Shown here: piece after piece, positions 1 through 8,007 of the stretch
How the letters are laid out: each line of letters opens with the position of its first letter
How positions within the stretch are numbered: the first letter of the stretch is position 1
Source: Selenomonadaceae bacterium
Lineage (GTDB): Bacteria; Bacillota; Negativicutes; Selenomonadales; Selenomonadaceae
Direction: 5' to 3'
Assembly: GCA_017475745.1 (NCBI GenBank)
Contig: JAFVEZ010000013.1
Span: 1 to 36,298, forward strand
DNA length: 36,298 nt
Translations under genes and position numbers: made by a program
The notes under the pieces: model-generated
Told to the model about the DNA's origin: nothing
Databases searched by the model: none
What the model saw: only the letters and a program-made list of their open reading frames with translations

Positions 1-13
1 CTTTAACAGCCAT
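1..13 (-). CDS. Start of a leftward gene, product unknown (partial)
   Basis: Only the first four codons (ATG GCT GTT AAA, Met-Ala-Val-Lys) lie inside the window. The call rests on the ATG at 11-13 preceded by a strong Shine-Dalgarno sequence (AGGGAGGT, about 22-29 on the minus strand, 7 nt spacing) and a good promoter further upstream. Four residues do not identify the protein. Confidence 0.6.
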
Positions 14-47
14 TTAAAAATACCTCCCTAATACATAGAACATTTTA

Positions 48-65
48 TCGCTTGCGAACAAGCGA
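48..65 (-). other. UUCG-tetraloop hairpin in the leader of the left-edge gene
   Basis: On the minus strand TCGCTTG - TTCG - CAAGCGA forms a perfect 7-bp stem closed by a UUCG loop. It lies between the predicted transcription start (about 75) and the ribosome binding site of the left-edge gene. There is no T-tract after it, so it is more likely an mRNA-stabilising or regulatory leader stem than a terminator. The stable tetraloop exists only in this orientation. Confidence 0.45.
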
Positions 66-81
66 ACGATTTACTGTCTAA

Positions 82-110
82 ATAGTACAACAATTCTTTC
101 AATCTGTCAA
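82..110 (-). promoter_or_regulatory. Sigma-A-type promoter of the left-edge gene
   Basis: Minus strand: -35 TTGACA (105-110), 17-bp spacer, -10 TACTAT (82-87). It faces the partial gene at the left edge and predicts a leader of about 60 nt. The stretch 111-247 further upstream is AT-rich and I see nothing else in it. Confidence 0.65.
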
Positions 111-247
111 CTAAATTTTTCAGAATCTTTAACTTTTTTTGCAAAGGCTGATTGTAAACGAAAATAAAATACGAAAAAAAAGAGATTTAATCTAATAAAA
201 TGATATTTGTTGAAAAATTATACATCATTAAATAACTTTAATAAAAT

Positions 248-286
248 AAGACTGTCATTGAAGATAAAATCAACTTTGACAGTCTT
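248..286 (-). terminator. Rho-independent terminator after the flavodoxin gene
   Basis: AAGACTGTCA (248-257) and TGACAGTCTT (277-286) are perfect complements, and an inner TTGA/TCAA pairing extends the stem. On the minus strand the hairpin is followed by ATTTTATT. It sits 20 bp past the flavodoxin stop codon. Confidence 0.75.
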
Positions 287-305
287 CTAGTTATATCAAT
301 ATATT

Positions 306-740
306 TCAGAATGATTTTACAAAGTCTGCTCCAAGGGCTTTACACTCTGTAAGAACATCATCATCAGGTGCATTTTCAGCAATCAAACCTTCCTCTTTGA
401 AGAGTTTTGCGCCTGTGCCCTTTGTGCGCTCAATCCAAGCTTCCATCCAGGCGCCGCCGCCCCAACCGTAAGAACCAAAGAGGGCAACAGGAACGCCTTC
501 GAGTTTAGCTTCAGCCTCAGCGAAGAATGGCTCAAAGGAATCTTCCTCAAGAACCTCATCACCCATTGCCGGACAGCCAAAGATAACTCCGTCATAATTT
601 GCAATATCATCTGCTTTAAAATCGTCAACCTGGAAAAGCTCTACTTCACCGCCTGCATCTTTAGCGCCCTCAACGATTGCATTTGCCATGGCTTCGGTGT
701 TGCCGGTGCCGCTCCAGTAAACTACTGCGATTTTGCTCAT
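306..740 (-). CDS. Flavodoxin (short-chain)
   Basis: The 144-residue protein matches short-chain flavodoxins, small FMN-binding electron carriers of the cytoplasm that can replace ferredoxin. The phosphate-binding loop SGTGNTE is at residues 10-16, directly after the first beta strand (IAVVYW). Later segments VIFGCPAMGDE and LFGSYGWGGG correspond to the loops that sandwich the isoalloxazine ring. The protein is acidic, as usual for flavodoxins. The ATG is preceded by GGAGGTATTCTA, an ideal ribosome binding site. The gene is monocistronic: its own promoter lies upstream and a terminator directly downstream, and it diverges from parA. The redox partner cannot be told from the sequence. Confidence 0.93.
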   Translation of the reverse strand: MSKIAVVYWSGTGNTEAMANAIVEGAKDAGGEVELFQVDDFKADDIANYDGVIFGCPAMGDEVLEEDSFEPFFAEAEAKLEGVPVALFGSYGWGGGAWMEAWIERTKGTGAKLFKEEGLIAENAPDDDVLTECKALGADFVKSF

Positions 741-764
741 TAGAATACCTCCAAATATAATATT

Positions 765-777
765 GACAAAACTTGTC
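765..777. promoter_or_regulatory. Small palindrome upstream of flavodoxin
   Basis: GACAA-AAC-TTGTC is a perfect 5-3-5 inverted repeat 25 bp upstream of the flavodoxin start codon. It falls in the predicted leader, or in the spacer of an alternative weak promoter (TTGAGA/TATATT). It could be an operator or a short leader hairpin; it matches no regulator site I can name with confidence. Confidence 0.25.
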
Positions 778-801
778 TCTCAAATCTTCATATTTTAACA
801 T

Positions 802-830
802 AGAGTACCATACTAAAAATCAAATGTCAA
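802..830 (-). promoter_or_regulatory. Probable promoter of the flavodoxin gene
   Basis: Minus strand: -35 TTGACA (825-830), 17-bp spacer, -10 TACTCT (802-807). The -35 is perfect and the -10 poor. It gives a leader of about 55 nt. A second arrangement closer to the gene (TTGAGA-18-TATATT) would leave almost no leader and is less likely. Confidence 0.5.
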
Positions 831-855
831 CTGTTTGAATCGGCAGGAAAAAATT

Positions 856-884
856 TTGCCATGTGGAATAATTAAAAATAATAT
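856..884 (+). promoter_or_regulatory. Promoter of the parA-parB operon
   Basis: -35 TTGCCA (856-861), 17-bp spacer, -10 TAATAT (879-884), 27 bp upstream of the parA ATG. It is divergent from the flavodoxin promoter. Confidence 0.6.
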
Positions 885-911
885 TTAAAATCGCTTGAAA
901 GAAGGTATCAT

Positions 912-1673
912 ATGGCGAAAATAATTGCGATTGCCAATCAGAAGGGCGGCGTCGGCAAAACTACCACGACGGTTAATTTGAGCGCCGGACTTGCAGCGAA
1001 CGACAAAAAAGTTTTGCTCGTGGATTGCGACCCGCAAGGAAACGCCACCAGCGGTCTGGGTATAAACAAGTCTACGATCAACAGTACCATCTATGATATT
1101 TTAATTGATAATGTTGAAGCAAAGTATGCTCTTCAAATGACAAATTACGGCGTTACGGTGTTGCCATCAAATATAAATCTTGCTGGTGCCGAGGTTGAGC
1201 TTGTTAGCGCCATCGCACGTGAAAGTAAGCTCAGAAATGCACTCGATCAAATTCGTAGCGATTATGACTACATTCTGATTGACTGTCCACCTTCGCTTGG
1301 ACTTTTGACGATCAATGCCCTTGCCGCTGCTGATTCTATAATCATACCTATTCAATGCGAATTTTATGCACTTGAGGGCGTCACTCAGCTAAGAAATACC
1401 ATTGATCTCATCAAGAGCAGCTTAAATCCTTTGCTGGCGATTGAAGGTATAGTTATGACTATGTATGATTCGCGTACTAACTTATCACAGCAGATAGTGG
1501 AAAATGTCAAAAAGCATTACGGCTATCTCGTCTATGATACACTGATTCCTCGAAGTATTCGCCTTGCCGAGGCTCCTTCTTATGGTATGCCGATTATATC
1601 CTATGACAGTAAGTGTAAAAGCTCTGAGATATATCTGAAATTGGCAGAGGAAGTGCTTAATCGTGGTCGCTAA
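912..1673 (+). CDS. parA: Chromosome-partitioning ATPase ParA/Soj
   Basis: The 253-residue protein is a ParA/MinD-type Walker ATPase. The deviant Walker A motif KGGVGKTT lies at residues 11-18 and the switch motif DCDPQGNATSGLG follows near residue 40. ILIDCPPSLG is the Walker B-like segment. The length matches chromosomal Soj proteins (about 250 aa) that lack the N-terminal HTH of plasmid ParA. It binds DNA as an ATP dimer, works with ParB bound at parS, and in Firmicutes also acts on replication initiation. The ATG is preceded by GAAAGAAGG at 6 nt. The 3' end overlaps parB by 11 bp, so the two are translationally coupled. Confidence 0.96.
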   Translation: MAKIIAIANQKGGVGKTTTTVNLSAGLAANDKKVLLVDCDPQGNATSGLGINKSTINSTIYDILIDNVEAKYALQMTNYGVTVLPSNINLAGAEVELVSAIARESKLRNALDQIRSDYDYILIDCPPSLGLLTINALAAADSIIIPIQCEFYALEGVTQLRNTIDLIKSSLNPLLAIEGIVMTMYDSRTNLSQQIVENVKKHYGYLVYDTLIPRSIRLAEAPSYGMPIISYDSKCKSSEIYLKLAEEVLNRGR

Positions 1674-2868
1674 GAAGGGCGGATTGGGTCGAGGAATAGA
1701 AGCCCTGTTACCGCAATCTCAATCACAATATGAACAAATAAATTCTAAAGACAGTGTTCAAGAAATTTTAACAGAGTTAATTCAGCCAAATCGCTATCAG
1801 CCGCGCAGAGAATTTGACGAAGGCGCATTAAATGAGCTTGCCGAGTCCATTAAATCTTATGGTATACTTCAACCTCTGATTGTCCGTAGAATTGAAGATG
1901 GTAAGTATGAGTTGATCGCTGGTGAGCGTCGTCTTCGTGCTTCAAAAATAGTCGGGCTAGAAAAAGTGCCTGTCATTATCAGAGACTATACTGATGCTCA
2001 AATGAGTGAGATTTCCATCATCGAAAATGTTCAGCGTGAAAATCTCAATGTCATTGAAGAAGCGCAGGCTTATGATCGACTAATAAAAGAGTTTGGACAT
2101 ACCCAGGAAATTGTTGCTGCCAAGATAGGACGCAGCCGCTCTCATATATCCAATATGCTTAGATTACTTAAATTATCACCTACAGTCAGAGCCTTGATTG
2201 CAAAAGGCTTATTGACACTCGGTCAGGCGCGTCCTCTACTTGCAATAGAAAATGATGTGATACAAGTTCAAGCAGCAGAGATGATATTATCTGAAGGACT
2301 TTCTGTGCGAAAGGTAGAAGCCTTCGTGAATGAGTTGAAAAACTCAGGCTTGTTGCAAACGCTTACCACTAACATGAACAGTGCAGCAGAGACAACTGAA
2401 GTTGATGATACAACTACCACCCATGCTGAAATGGTTTCAAATGCTCCAACTGTTAAAGATACTGAAAAAATCTATAATGCATCATCAAATAGCGATTCAC
2501 TAAATAATAATGACAATGTAGTGAAATCTGAGGGTATTCGCAATAATGATGTAACTTTACAGCACAAAGAACAAAAGCCAAATAAACCTGCCGTCAAAAA
2601 AGAGTTGGAAACACCGCCACTTTACATTCGCGAAGCTGAGGATAAATTATCTGATATTCTCGGTGCAAAAGTTAAAATCACTACCAATAAAAAACATAGT
2701 CGTATTCAAATTGACTTCGCTACTGAAGAAGATTTGTCACGCATTATAGAGGGCTTTGATAAATCTTTAAGTTCCGATGAGGTCACTTCCAAACCTGGCA
2801 TATCAACTAAAGAAGAGAAGATTGCAGCATTGCGGAAATTTTCAACTTCTCAAAACTTCAGCATATAG
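1663..2868 (+). CDS. parB: Chromosome-partitioning protein ParB/Spo0J with long linker
   Basis: ParB is the CTP-dependent clamp that binds parS and recruits ParA and SMC. The N-terminal start KKGGLGRGIEALL is typical. The nuclease-like domain carries GERRLRA (residues 87-93, the CTP-binding box) and ENVQREN (121-127), followed by the HTH domain at about 145-225. The C-terminal dimerisation domain begins near 318. At 401 residues it is longer than the usual 280-300. The excess is an Asn/Ser/Thr-rich low-complexity linker at about 232-317 plus a C-terminal tail of about 35 residues. Translation starts at a GTG inside the end of parA, after GAGGAAG. No intact parS palindrome was found in the window. 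Confidence 0.95.
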   Translation: MVAKKGGLGRGIEALLPQSQSQYEQINSKDSVQEILTELIQPNRYQPRREFDEGALNELAESIKSYGILQPLIVRRIEDGKYELIAGERRLRASKIVGLEKVPVIIRDYTDAQMSEISIIENVQRENLNVIEEAQAYDRLIKEFGHTQEIVAAKIGRSRSHISNMLRLLKLSPTVRALIAKGLLTLGQARPLLAIENDVIQVQAAEMILSEGLSVRKVEAFVNELKNSGLLQTLTTNMNSAAETTEVDDTTTTHAEMVSNAPTVKDTEKIYNASSNSDSLNNNDNVVKSEGIRNNDVTLQHKEQKPNKPAVKKELETPPLYIREAEDKLSDILGAKVKITTNKKHSRIQIDFATEEDLSRIIEGFDKSLSSDEVTSKPGISTKEEKIAALRKFSTSQNFSI

Positions 2869-2904
2869 CAAAAAAATTGTTAAATGAGAGGAGATATTGT
2901 TTAG

Positions 2905-3408
2905 ATGGTTTTTAAGGATGCCACTGCTTTCGTTTCAGCTAATCCCATGTATTTTGTAATTGGATTTGGCGTTCTTTTAGTTATTACTTATGCAATTATG
3001 ATAAATCTATGGCTTGATCTTTCATACATGAAAAAGCGATACAACAAGATGATGACTGGCGTAGACGGTGGCAATTTGGAAAAGCTGATTAATAATCATG
3101 TTGATGAGGTCAATATGGTTATCAAAGAACAAAGGGAACTACGCCAAGAACTAGAGCGCATTGATGCCATTCTTGCCAAAGCTATAACACGTATTGCCGT
3201 TGTTCGTTTTGATGCTTTTAACGATATGGCAAATGATTTGAGTTATTGTGTGGCAATGCTAGATTCTAACGGCAACGGAATAGTTATTTCCGGCATATTT
3301 GGAAGAGAAGACTCAAGGACCTATGTTAAGCCAATAGTGGATGGTGTTTCGAGTTACAAACTCACCAAGGAAGAAGAAAAGGCTCTTCGCGAAGCCATGA
3401 CGAAGTAA
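2905..3408 (+). CDS. DUF4446 family membrane-anchored protein
   Basis: A 167-residue protein with one N-terminal transmembrane segment (about residues 15-37). A predicted coiled coil follows at about 55-95 (repeated E, K, R and L spacing around EQRELRQELERIDAI). The C-terminal domain, with VRFDAFNDMANDLSYCVAMLD and NGNGIVISGIFGREDSR, matches the DUF4446 family. Members of this family are commonly encoded just after parB in Firmicutes, as here (36 bp after parB). Function is unknown; the context suggests a link with chromosome organisation or the cell pole. The ATG is preceded by GAGAGGAG at a slightly long spacing of 11 nt. Confidence 0.85.
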   Translation: MVFKDATAFVSANPMYFVIGFGVLLVITYAIMINLWLDLSYMKKRYNKMMTGVDGGNLEKLINNHVDEVNMVIKEQRELRQELERIDAILAKAITRIAVVRFDAFNDMANDLSYCVAMLDSNGNGIVISGIFGREDSRTYVKPIVDGVSSYKLTKEEEKALREAMTK

Positions 3409-3466
3409 TCCTCATTATAATCAATTTGCCAATTTGTCAAAATCTCAATTAATTTAATTAAAACAC

Positions 3467-3495
3467 TTGCATAATTTGACTTTTAGTTGTACAAT
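3467..3495 (+). promoter_or_regulatory. Promoter of rpmE
   Basis: -35 TTGCAT (3467-3472), 17-bp spacer, -10 TACAAT (3490-3495). Predicted transcription start is about 3502, giving a leader of about 65 nt. Confidence 0.65.
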
Positions 3496-3506
3496 ATCAA
3501 TATTGT
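3491..3506. promoter_or_regulatory. Perfect palindrome over the rpmE -10 box and start site (possible operator)
   Basis: ACAATAT-CA-ATATTGT is a perfect 7-2-7 inverted repeat. Because it begins inside the -10 hexamer and reaches the predicted start site, it could act only as a DNA operator, not as an mRNA hairpin. The regulator cannot be named from sequence; L31 genes are zinc-responsive in some bacteria. Confidence 0.4.
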
Positions 3507-3566
3507 GTCAGTAATGAAGGCAAAACACATTACAACATGTATTTTAATGTAAGTGAGGTGTCCAAG

Positions 3567-3767
3567 TTGAAGGAAGGAATCCATCCGAAATATTTTGAAG
3601 CGACAGTAACCTGTGGCTGTGGAAATACATTTAAGACAGGATCGACTAAAAATGAACTCCGCGTCGATGTTTGCTCCAAATGCCACCCATTTTTCACCGG
3701 TCGTCAGCGCGATGTTAAAGCTGGCGGTCGTATTGAAAAATTCAATAAGCGCTACGGAAAGAAATAA
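3567..3767 (+). CDS. rpmE: 50S ribosomal protein L31, zinc-binding type
   Basis: The 66-residue protein begins [16 protein letters not shown], the canonical L31 start. Cysteines C16, C18, C36 and C39 form the zinc-ribbon set of the C+ L31 class. The start is taken as TTG at 3567 because GAGGTG (3555-3560) lies 6 nt upstream and this gives the usual family length; an ATG 30 nt upstream would add ten atypical residues. L31 bridges the 50S central protuberance and the 30S head. The gene has its own promoter and terminator and lies between the par genes and rpoB. Confidence 0.95.
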   Translation: MKEGIHPKYFEATVTCGCGNTFKTGSTKNELRVDVCSKCHPFFTGRQRDVKAGGRIEKFNKRYGKK

Positions 3768-3777
3768 TCAACATATC

Positions 3778-3807
3778 AGAGCAGGGCTAGTTGTTGTCCT
3801 GCTTTTT
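3778..3807 (+). terminator. Rho-independent terminator of rpmE
   Basis: AGCAGG (3780-3785) pairs with CCTGCT (3798-3803), extendable by wobble pairs, and is followed by a run of T (3803-3807). It sits 10 bp after the rpmE stop codon. Confidence 0.7.
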
Positions 3808-3835
3808 GATTTCTACTATTATTTCTATAACTTAC

Positions 3836-3864
3836 TTGACAATGACAATAAAGTCTGATAAAAT
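3836..3864 (+). promoter_or_regulatory. Strong promoter of rpoBC
   Basis: -35 TTGACA (3836-3841, perfect), 17-bp spacer, -10 TAAAAT (3859-3864). The predicted leader to the rpoB ATG is about 107 nt and AT-rich; I see no clear attenuator in it. Confidence 0.75.
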
Positions 3865-3977
3865 TATTTTTTACTAAAGAATACTGTATTTGAAGGGTTT
3901 TTATTTTCCATTATTATTTATATTGGGAAGTAAAAATTTTTATGTTGTCTAAAATAATATAAGGAGTGAGTGCCTTA

Positions 3978-6900
3978 ATGTTTAATCCTGTTCGCGTTGG
4001 CAAAAGAACAAGGTTCAGCTATGCCAGTATCAAGGAAGTTATGGAGATGCCGCACCTGCTTGATATTCAACGCAACTCCTACAACTGGTTTATCAATGAA
4101 GGCCTGGCTGAGATTTTAAAAGATATTTCTCCAATTTCTGATTTCACCGGCGATCTGGAACTTTTTTTTAAGGATTTTTCGCGTGGAGAGCCTAAGTATT
4201 CCCTTGAGGAGTGCAAGGAACGTGATGTAACTTATGCGGCACCCATTAAGGTTAATGTCAATCTTGTGTCTTACAAGAAGAATCCGGATGGCACTAAAGA
4301 AATTCAAGAGGTTAAGCAACAATCTGTATTTATGGGTGATTTTCCACTGATGACGGAGACCGGCACATTTATTATTAATGGTGCAGAACGTGTAATTGTT
4401 TCACAGCTCGTAAGATCACCTGGAGCTTATTATGCAAGGTCTATTGACACTGCTGGTAAGGCACTCTATAACGCTACTGTCATTCCTAACCGCGGTGCTT
4501 GGATTGAACTTGAGACTGACTCCTCCGATATTATTTCTGTCAGAATTGATCGTACTCGCAAGATGCCGATAACTTATCTTCTTCGCGCTTTCGGTTATGA
4601 AACAAATGAGCAAATCCTTGAGTTGTTTGACAACGACAAGAGAATACAAGATGTCTTGGAGCTTAACAGTGATATTGACTCAAAGGACAAAGCACTTATT
4701 GAGATTTATCGACGCCTGCGTCCCGGTGAACCTGCTACGGTTGAAAGTTCAGCGCAGTTGCTCTATGCTATGTTCTTCGATCCCAAGCGATATGATCTTG
4801 CAACTGTTGGACGTTACAAGATCACTCAGAAGCTCGGCTGGAAGAAGAGACTCAGAGGACATAAGCTCGCTGAACCTCTCATTGATAAGTCAACGGGTGA
4901 GATACTCATTCCCGAAGGTGTGACTGTCACTCAAGAGATGCTTGATAACATTGATAGTGCTAATGAAGCTGATATCTTTGATCTCACACCAGACGAAGTT
5001 CACGGTGGCTATCTCACGCCGATTAAGCTTGTAATTATCAGTGAAGAGCAGACGGTTGAGAGTGGTGACACTCTTGGACAAAGCGGACAGAAGACCATTA
5101 CAATGCTCTGTTCACCGACTCTGGATATTCACGACAACCGTACTGTTTGCGTAGCTGATGTCGCCGCGTCAGTCAGCTATATGCTCAACCTTATCGACGG
5201 TATTGGCAATGTCGATGATATTGACCATCTTGGCAACCGACGTGTCCGTTCGGTCGGCGAACTTCTGCAGAATCAGTATCGTATTGGTCTTGCACGTATG
5301 GAACGCGTTGTTCGTGAACGTATGACCATTCAAGATTCAGATATTATAACTCCGCAAATCTTAATCAATATTCGTCCTGTCGTGGCAGCTATCAAAGAGT
5401 TCTTCGGCTCTTCGCAGCTTTCACAGTTCATGGATCAGCATAATCCGCTGAGTGAACTTACTCACAAGCGTCGTCTCTCTGCCCTTGGTCCAGGTGGTCT
5501 CAGTCGTGAGAGAGCAGGCTTTGAGGTCCGTGACGTTCACAACTCTCACTACGGCAGAATGTGTCCGATTGAGACGCCTGAAGGTCCTAACATTGGATTG
5601 ATTGGCTCTCTCTCGAACTATGCCAGGATTAATCAATTCGGTTTCATTGAGACACCTTATCGCAAAGTCAAGATTCGTGATGGCGTTAAATACGTCTCAA
5701 ATGAGGTCGTTTACCTCACTGCCGACCAAGAACAAGGTCTTGCCATTGCTCAAGCCAATGAACCTCTTGGAGACAATGATTGGTTTATTAATGATCGTGT
5801 CACTGCTCGTTTTAATGAAGAGACCATGTTACTTAACCGTGACAGAATCGACTTTATGGACGTGAGTCCGAAGCAGGTAGTATCGATTGCAACGGCCATG
5901 ATACCATTCCTTGAGAATGATGATGCTAACCGTGCCCTTATGGGTGCAAACATGCAGAGACAAGCTGTTCCTCTACTCAGAACGCAGGCTCCACTCGTCG
6001 GTACGGGTATGGAATACAAGGCCGCTTGCGATTCTGGTGTTATGGTGCTTGCTAGAAATGAAGGCACTGTCGTTGCTCTTGCGGCTGATTATATTGATGT
6101 CAGGACGAACGAAGGTACAACCGATCATTACAAGCTCCAGAAGTTTGTCCGCAGCAACCAAGGTACTTGTATTAACCAGACACCAATAGTTGATGTCGGT
6201 GAGCATGTGGAAGTTGGGCAACCTATTGCTGACGGTCCTGCAACCGATCATGGTGAACTTGCTCTCGGTTATAATATCATCGTTGCCTACATGCCTTGGG
6301 AAGGTTATAACTACGAAGATGCTATTCTCCTTAATGAGAATCTTATCAAGCGTGATATATATACATCAATTCACATTGAAGAGTATGAGTGCGAGGCGCG
6401 CGATACTAAGCTTGGCTCAGAGGAGATCACTCGTGATATCCCCAATGTTGGTGAAGATGCCCTTAAAGACCTCACTGCAGATGGCATCATTGCTGTTGGT
6501 GCTGATGTGCGTCCTGGTGACATACTTGTTGGCAAGGTTACTCCAAAAGGTGAGACCGAACTGACCGCTGAAGAACGACTCTTGCGTGCTATCTTCGGAG
6601 AGAAGGCAAGAGAAGTCCGCGACACAAGTCTCCGCGTTCCACATGGTGAAGCAGGTAAGATTGTGGCTGTCCGTGAATTTGACCGTGAATCTAATGATGA
6701 ACTGAGTCCAGGCGTCAACAGACTTGTTAGAGTCTACATTGCTCAAAAGCGCAAGATTTCGGTCGGTGACAAGATGAGTGGTCGTCATGGTAACAAGGGC
6801 GTTGTTTCACGAATCATGCGTCAAGAAGATATGCCCTTCCTGCCGGACGGTACGCCTGTTGATATTGTGCTTAATCCATTGGGTGTTCCGTCTCGTATGA

Positions 6901-7961
6901 ATATAGGACAGATACTTGAGACACATCTTGGTATGGCAGCGAGACAGATTGGTAATTCAATCAAGAAAGCCCAAGCCGCAGGTGAGACGCCCAACGTTGT
7001 AAATAACCTTGCCGAATTTGGATATGATGTCGACAAGAACGGTATTCCGATTCCCGACAAAGCAGGTTTGCATCTCTCCACACCAGTCTTTGACGGTGCC
7101 AGCGAACAAGATGTCATCAATACCATGGTTGCTGCTGGAATGGATATAACAGGTAAAACTATCCTTTATGACGGCAGAACGGGTGAACCTTTTGAAAATC
7201 CTGTAACGGTTGGTTGCGTTTACATGCTTAAGCTACATCATCTCGTTGATGACAAGATACATGCGCGCAGTACCGGTCCGTACAGCCTTGTAACTCAACA
7301 ACCTCTTGGCGGTAAAGCTCAATTCGGTGGACAGCGTTTCGGTGAGATGGAAGTTTGGGCGCTTGAAGCTTACGGTGCCAGCTACACACTTCAAGAAATC
7401 CTTACAGTTAAATCAGACGATGTTGTTGGTCGTGTCAAAGCTTATGAGGCAATAGTCAAGGGTGAGAACATTCCTGAGCCGGGTGTGCCGGAGAGCTTCA
7501 AGGTACTCATTAAGGAACTTCAGAGTATCGGACTTGATATCAAGGTGTTGTCAGAAGAGGCCAAGGAGATTGCCATTCAAGACGAAGAAGACGATGATGA
7601 CAACTCAATTCGTGCCAAAGCTGACAATTTAGGCATAGATGTAGGCAATCTCGGCAAGACACCGCAACCTCCTCAAGCTGATGAATTTATAGTAGATGAG
7701 GAACCTTCTGAGAGACTTGATGACTATGACGACGATAATAATGCCGTAGGCAGTGATGATTATCAAGAGCCGGACGACGTGACGGACGAACAGATAATCG
7801 CAGAGATCAACAGCCTTAGCAAGCGTGAAGTTGTAGAAGATGATATTAATCTTGATGATCTTGATTCGTCAGTTGATTCCAATATTGATGATATGGACGA
7901 TACAGACGGTTTCAATGGTTTGAAGTTGCCCAGTCTTAGCAAGAAGGACGACGAAGAATAA
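3978..7961 (+). CDS. rpoB: DNA-directed RNA polymerase subunit beta
   Basis: Beta subunit of RNA polymerase, 1327 residues. Recognisable landmarks are the rifampicin-site segments [20 protein letters not shown] and [11 protein letters not shown] (susceptible-type residues at the main resistance positions), [30 protein letters not shown] and [18 protein letters not shown]. The core ends near residue 1200. It is followed by an acidic tail (about 1202-1327, 45 Asp/Glu of 126) that accounts for the excess over the usual 1180-1200 residues. The start is the ATG at 3978, with AAGGAGTGAG upstream; a GTG at 3966 lies inside that ribosome binding site. rpoC follows after 46 bp. The usual rplJ-rplL neighbours are absent. 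Confidence 0.98.
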   Translation: MFNPVRVGKRTRFSYASIKEVMEMPHLLDIQRNSYNWFINEGLAEILKDISPISDFTGDLELFFKDFSRGEPKYSLEECKERDVTYAAPIKVNVNLVSYKKNPDGTKEIQEVKQQSVFMGDFPLMTETGTFIINGAERVIVSQLVRSPGAYYARSIDTAGKALYNATVIPNRGAWIELETDSSDIISVRIDRTRKMPITYLLRAFGYETNEQILELFDNDKRIQDVLELNSDIDSKDKALIEIYRRLRPGEPATVESSAQLLYAMFFDPKRYDLATVGRYKITQKLGWKKRLRGHKLAEPLIDKSTGEILIPEGVTVTQEMLDNIDSANEADIFDLTPDEVHGGYLTPIKLVIISEEQTVESGDTLGQSGQKTITMLCSPTLDIHDNRTVCVADVAASVSYMLNLIDGIGNVDDIDHLGNRRVRSVGELLQNQYRIGLARMERVVRERMTIQDSDIITPQILINIRPVVAAIKEFFGSSQLSQFMDQHNPLSELTHKRRLSALGPGGLSRERAGFEVRDVHNSHYGRMCPIETPEGPNIGLIGSLSNYARINQFGFIETPYRKVKIRDGVKYVSNEVVYLTADQEQGLAIAQANEPLGDNDWFINDRVTARFNEETMLLNRDRIDFMDVSPKQVVSIATAMIPFLENDDANRALMGANMQRQAVPLLRTQAPLVGTGMEYKAACDSGVMVLARNEGTVVALAADYIDVRTNEGTTDHYKLQKFVRSNQGTCINQTPIVDVGEHVEVGQPIADGPATDHGELALGYNIIVAYMPWEGYNYEDAILLNENLIKRDIYTSIHIEEYECEARDTKLGSEEITRDIPNVGEDALKDLTADGIIAVGADVRPGDILVGKVTPKGETELTAEERLLRAIFGEKAREVRDTSLRVPHGEAGKIVAVREFDRESNDELSPGVNRLVRVYIAQKRKISVGDKMSGRHGNKGVVSRIMRQEDMPFLPDGTPVDIVLNPLGVPSRMNIGQILETHLGMAARQIGNSIKKAQAAGETPNVVNNLAEFGYDVDKNGIPIPDKAGLHLSTPVFDGASEQDVINTMVAAGMDITGKTILYDGRTGEPFENPVTVGCVYMLKLHHLVDDKIHARSTGPYSLVTQQPLGGKAQFGGQRFGEMEVWALEAYGASYTLQEILTVKSDDVVGRVKAYEAIVKGENIPEPGVPESFKVLIKELQSIGLDIKVLSEEAKEIAIQDEEDDDDNSIRAKADNLGIDVGNLGKTPQPPQADEFIVDEEPSERLDDYDDDNNAVGSDDYQEPDDVTDEQIIAEINSLSKREVVEDDINLDDLDSSVDSNIDDMDDTDGFNGLKLPSLSKKDDEE

Positions 7962-8007
7962 TATGATTCGGTGAGCAGTTAGATATTTTGATTTGGAGCG
8001 TGACTGT

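Noticed and set aside
1205..1225. parS-like half site (CACGTGAAA) inside parA
   Set aside because: Only one arm matches the TGTTTCACGTGAAACA consensus; the other arm is unrelated. Other TGTTTCAC-like half sites in rpoB are also incomplete.
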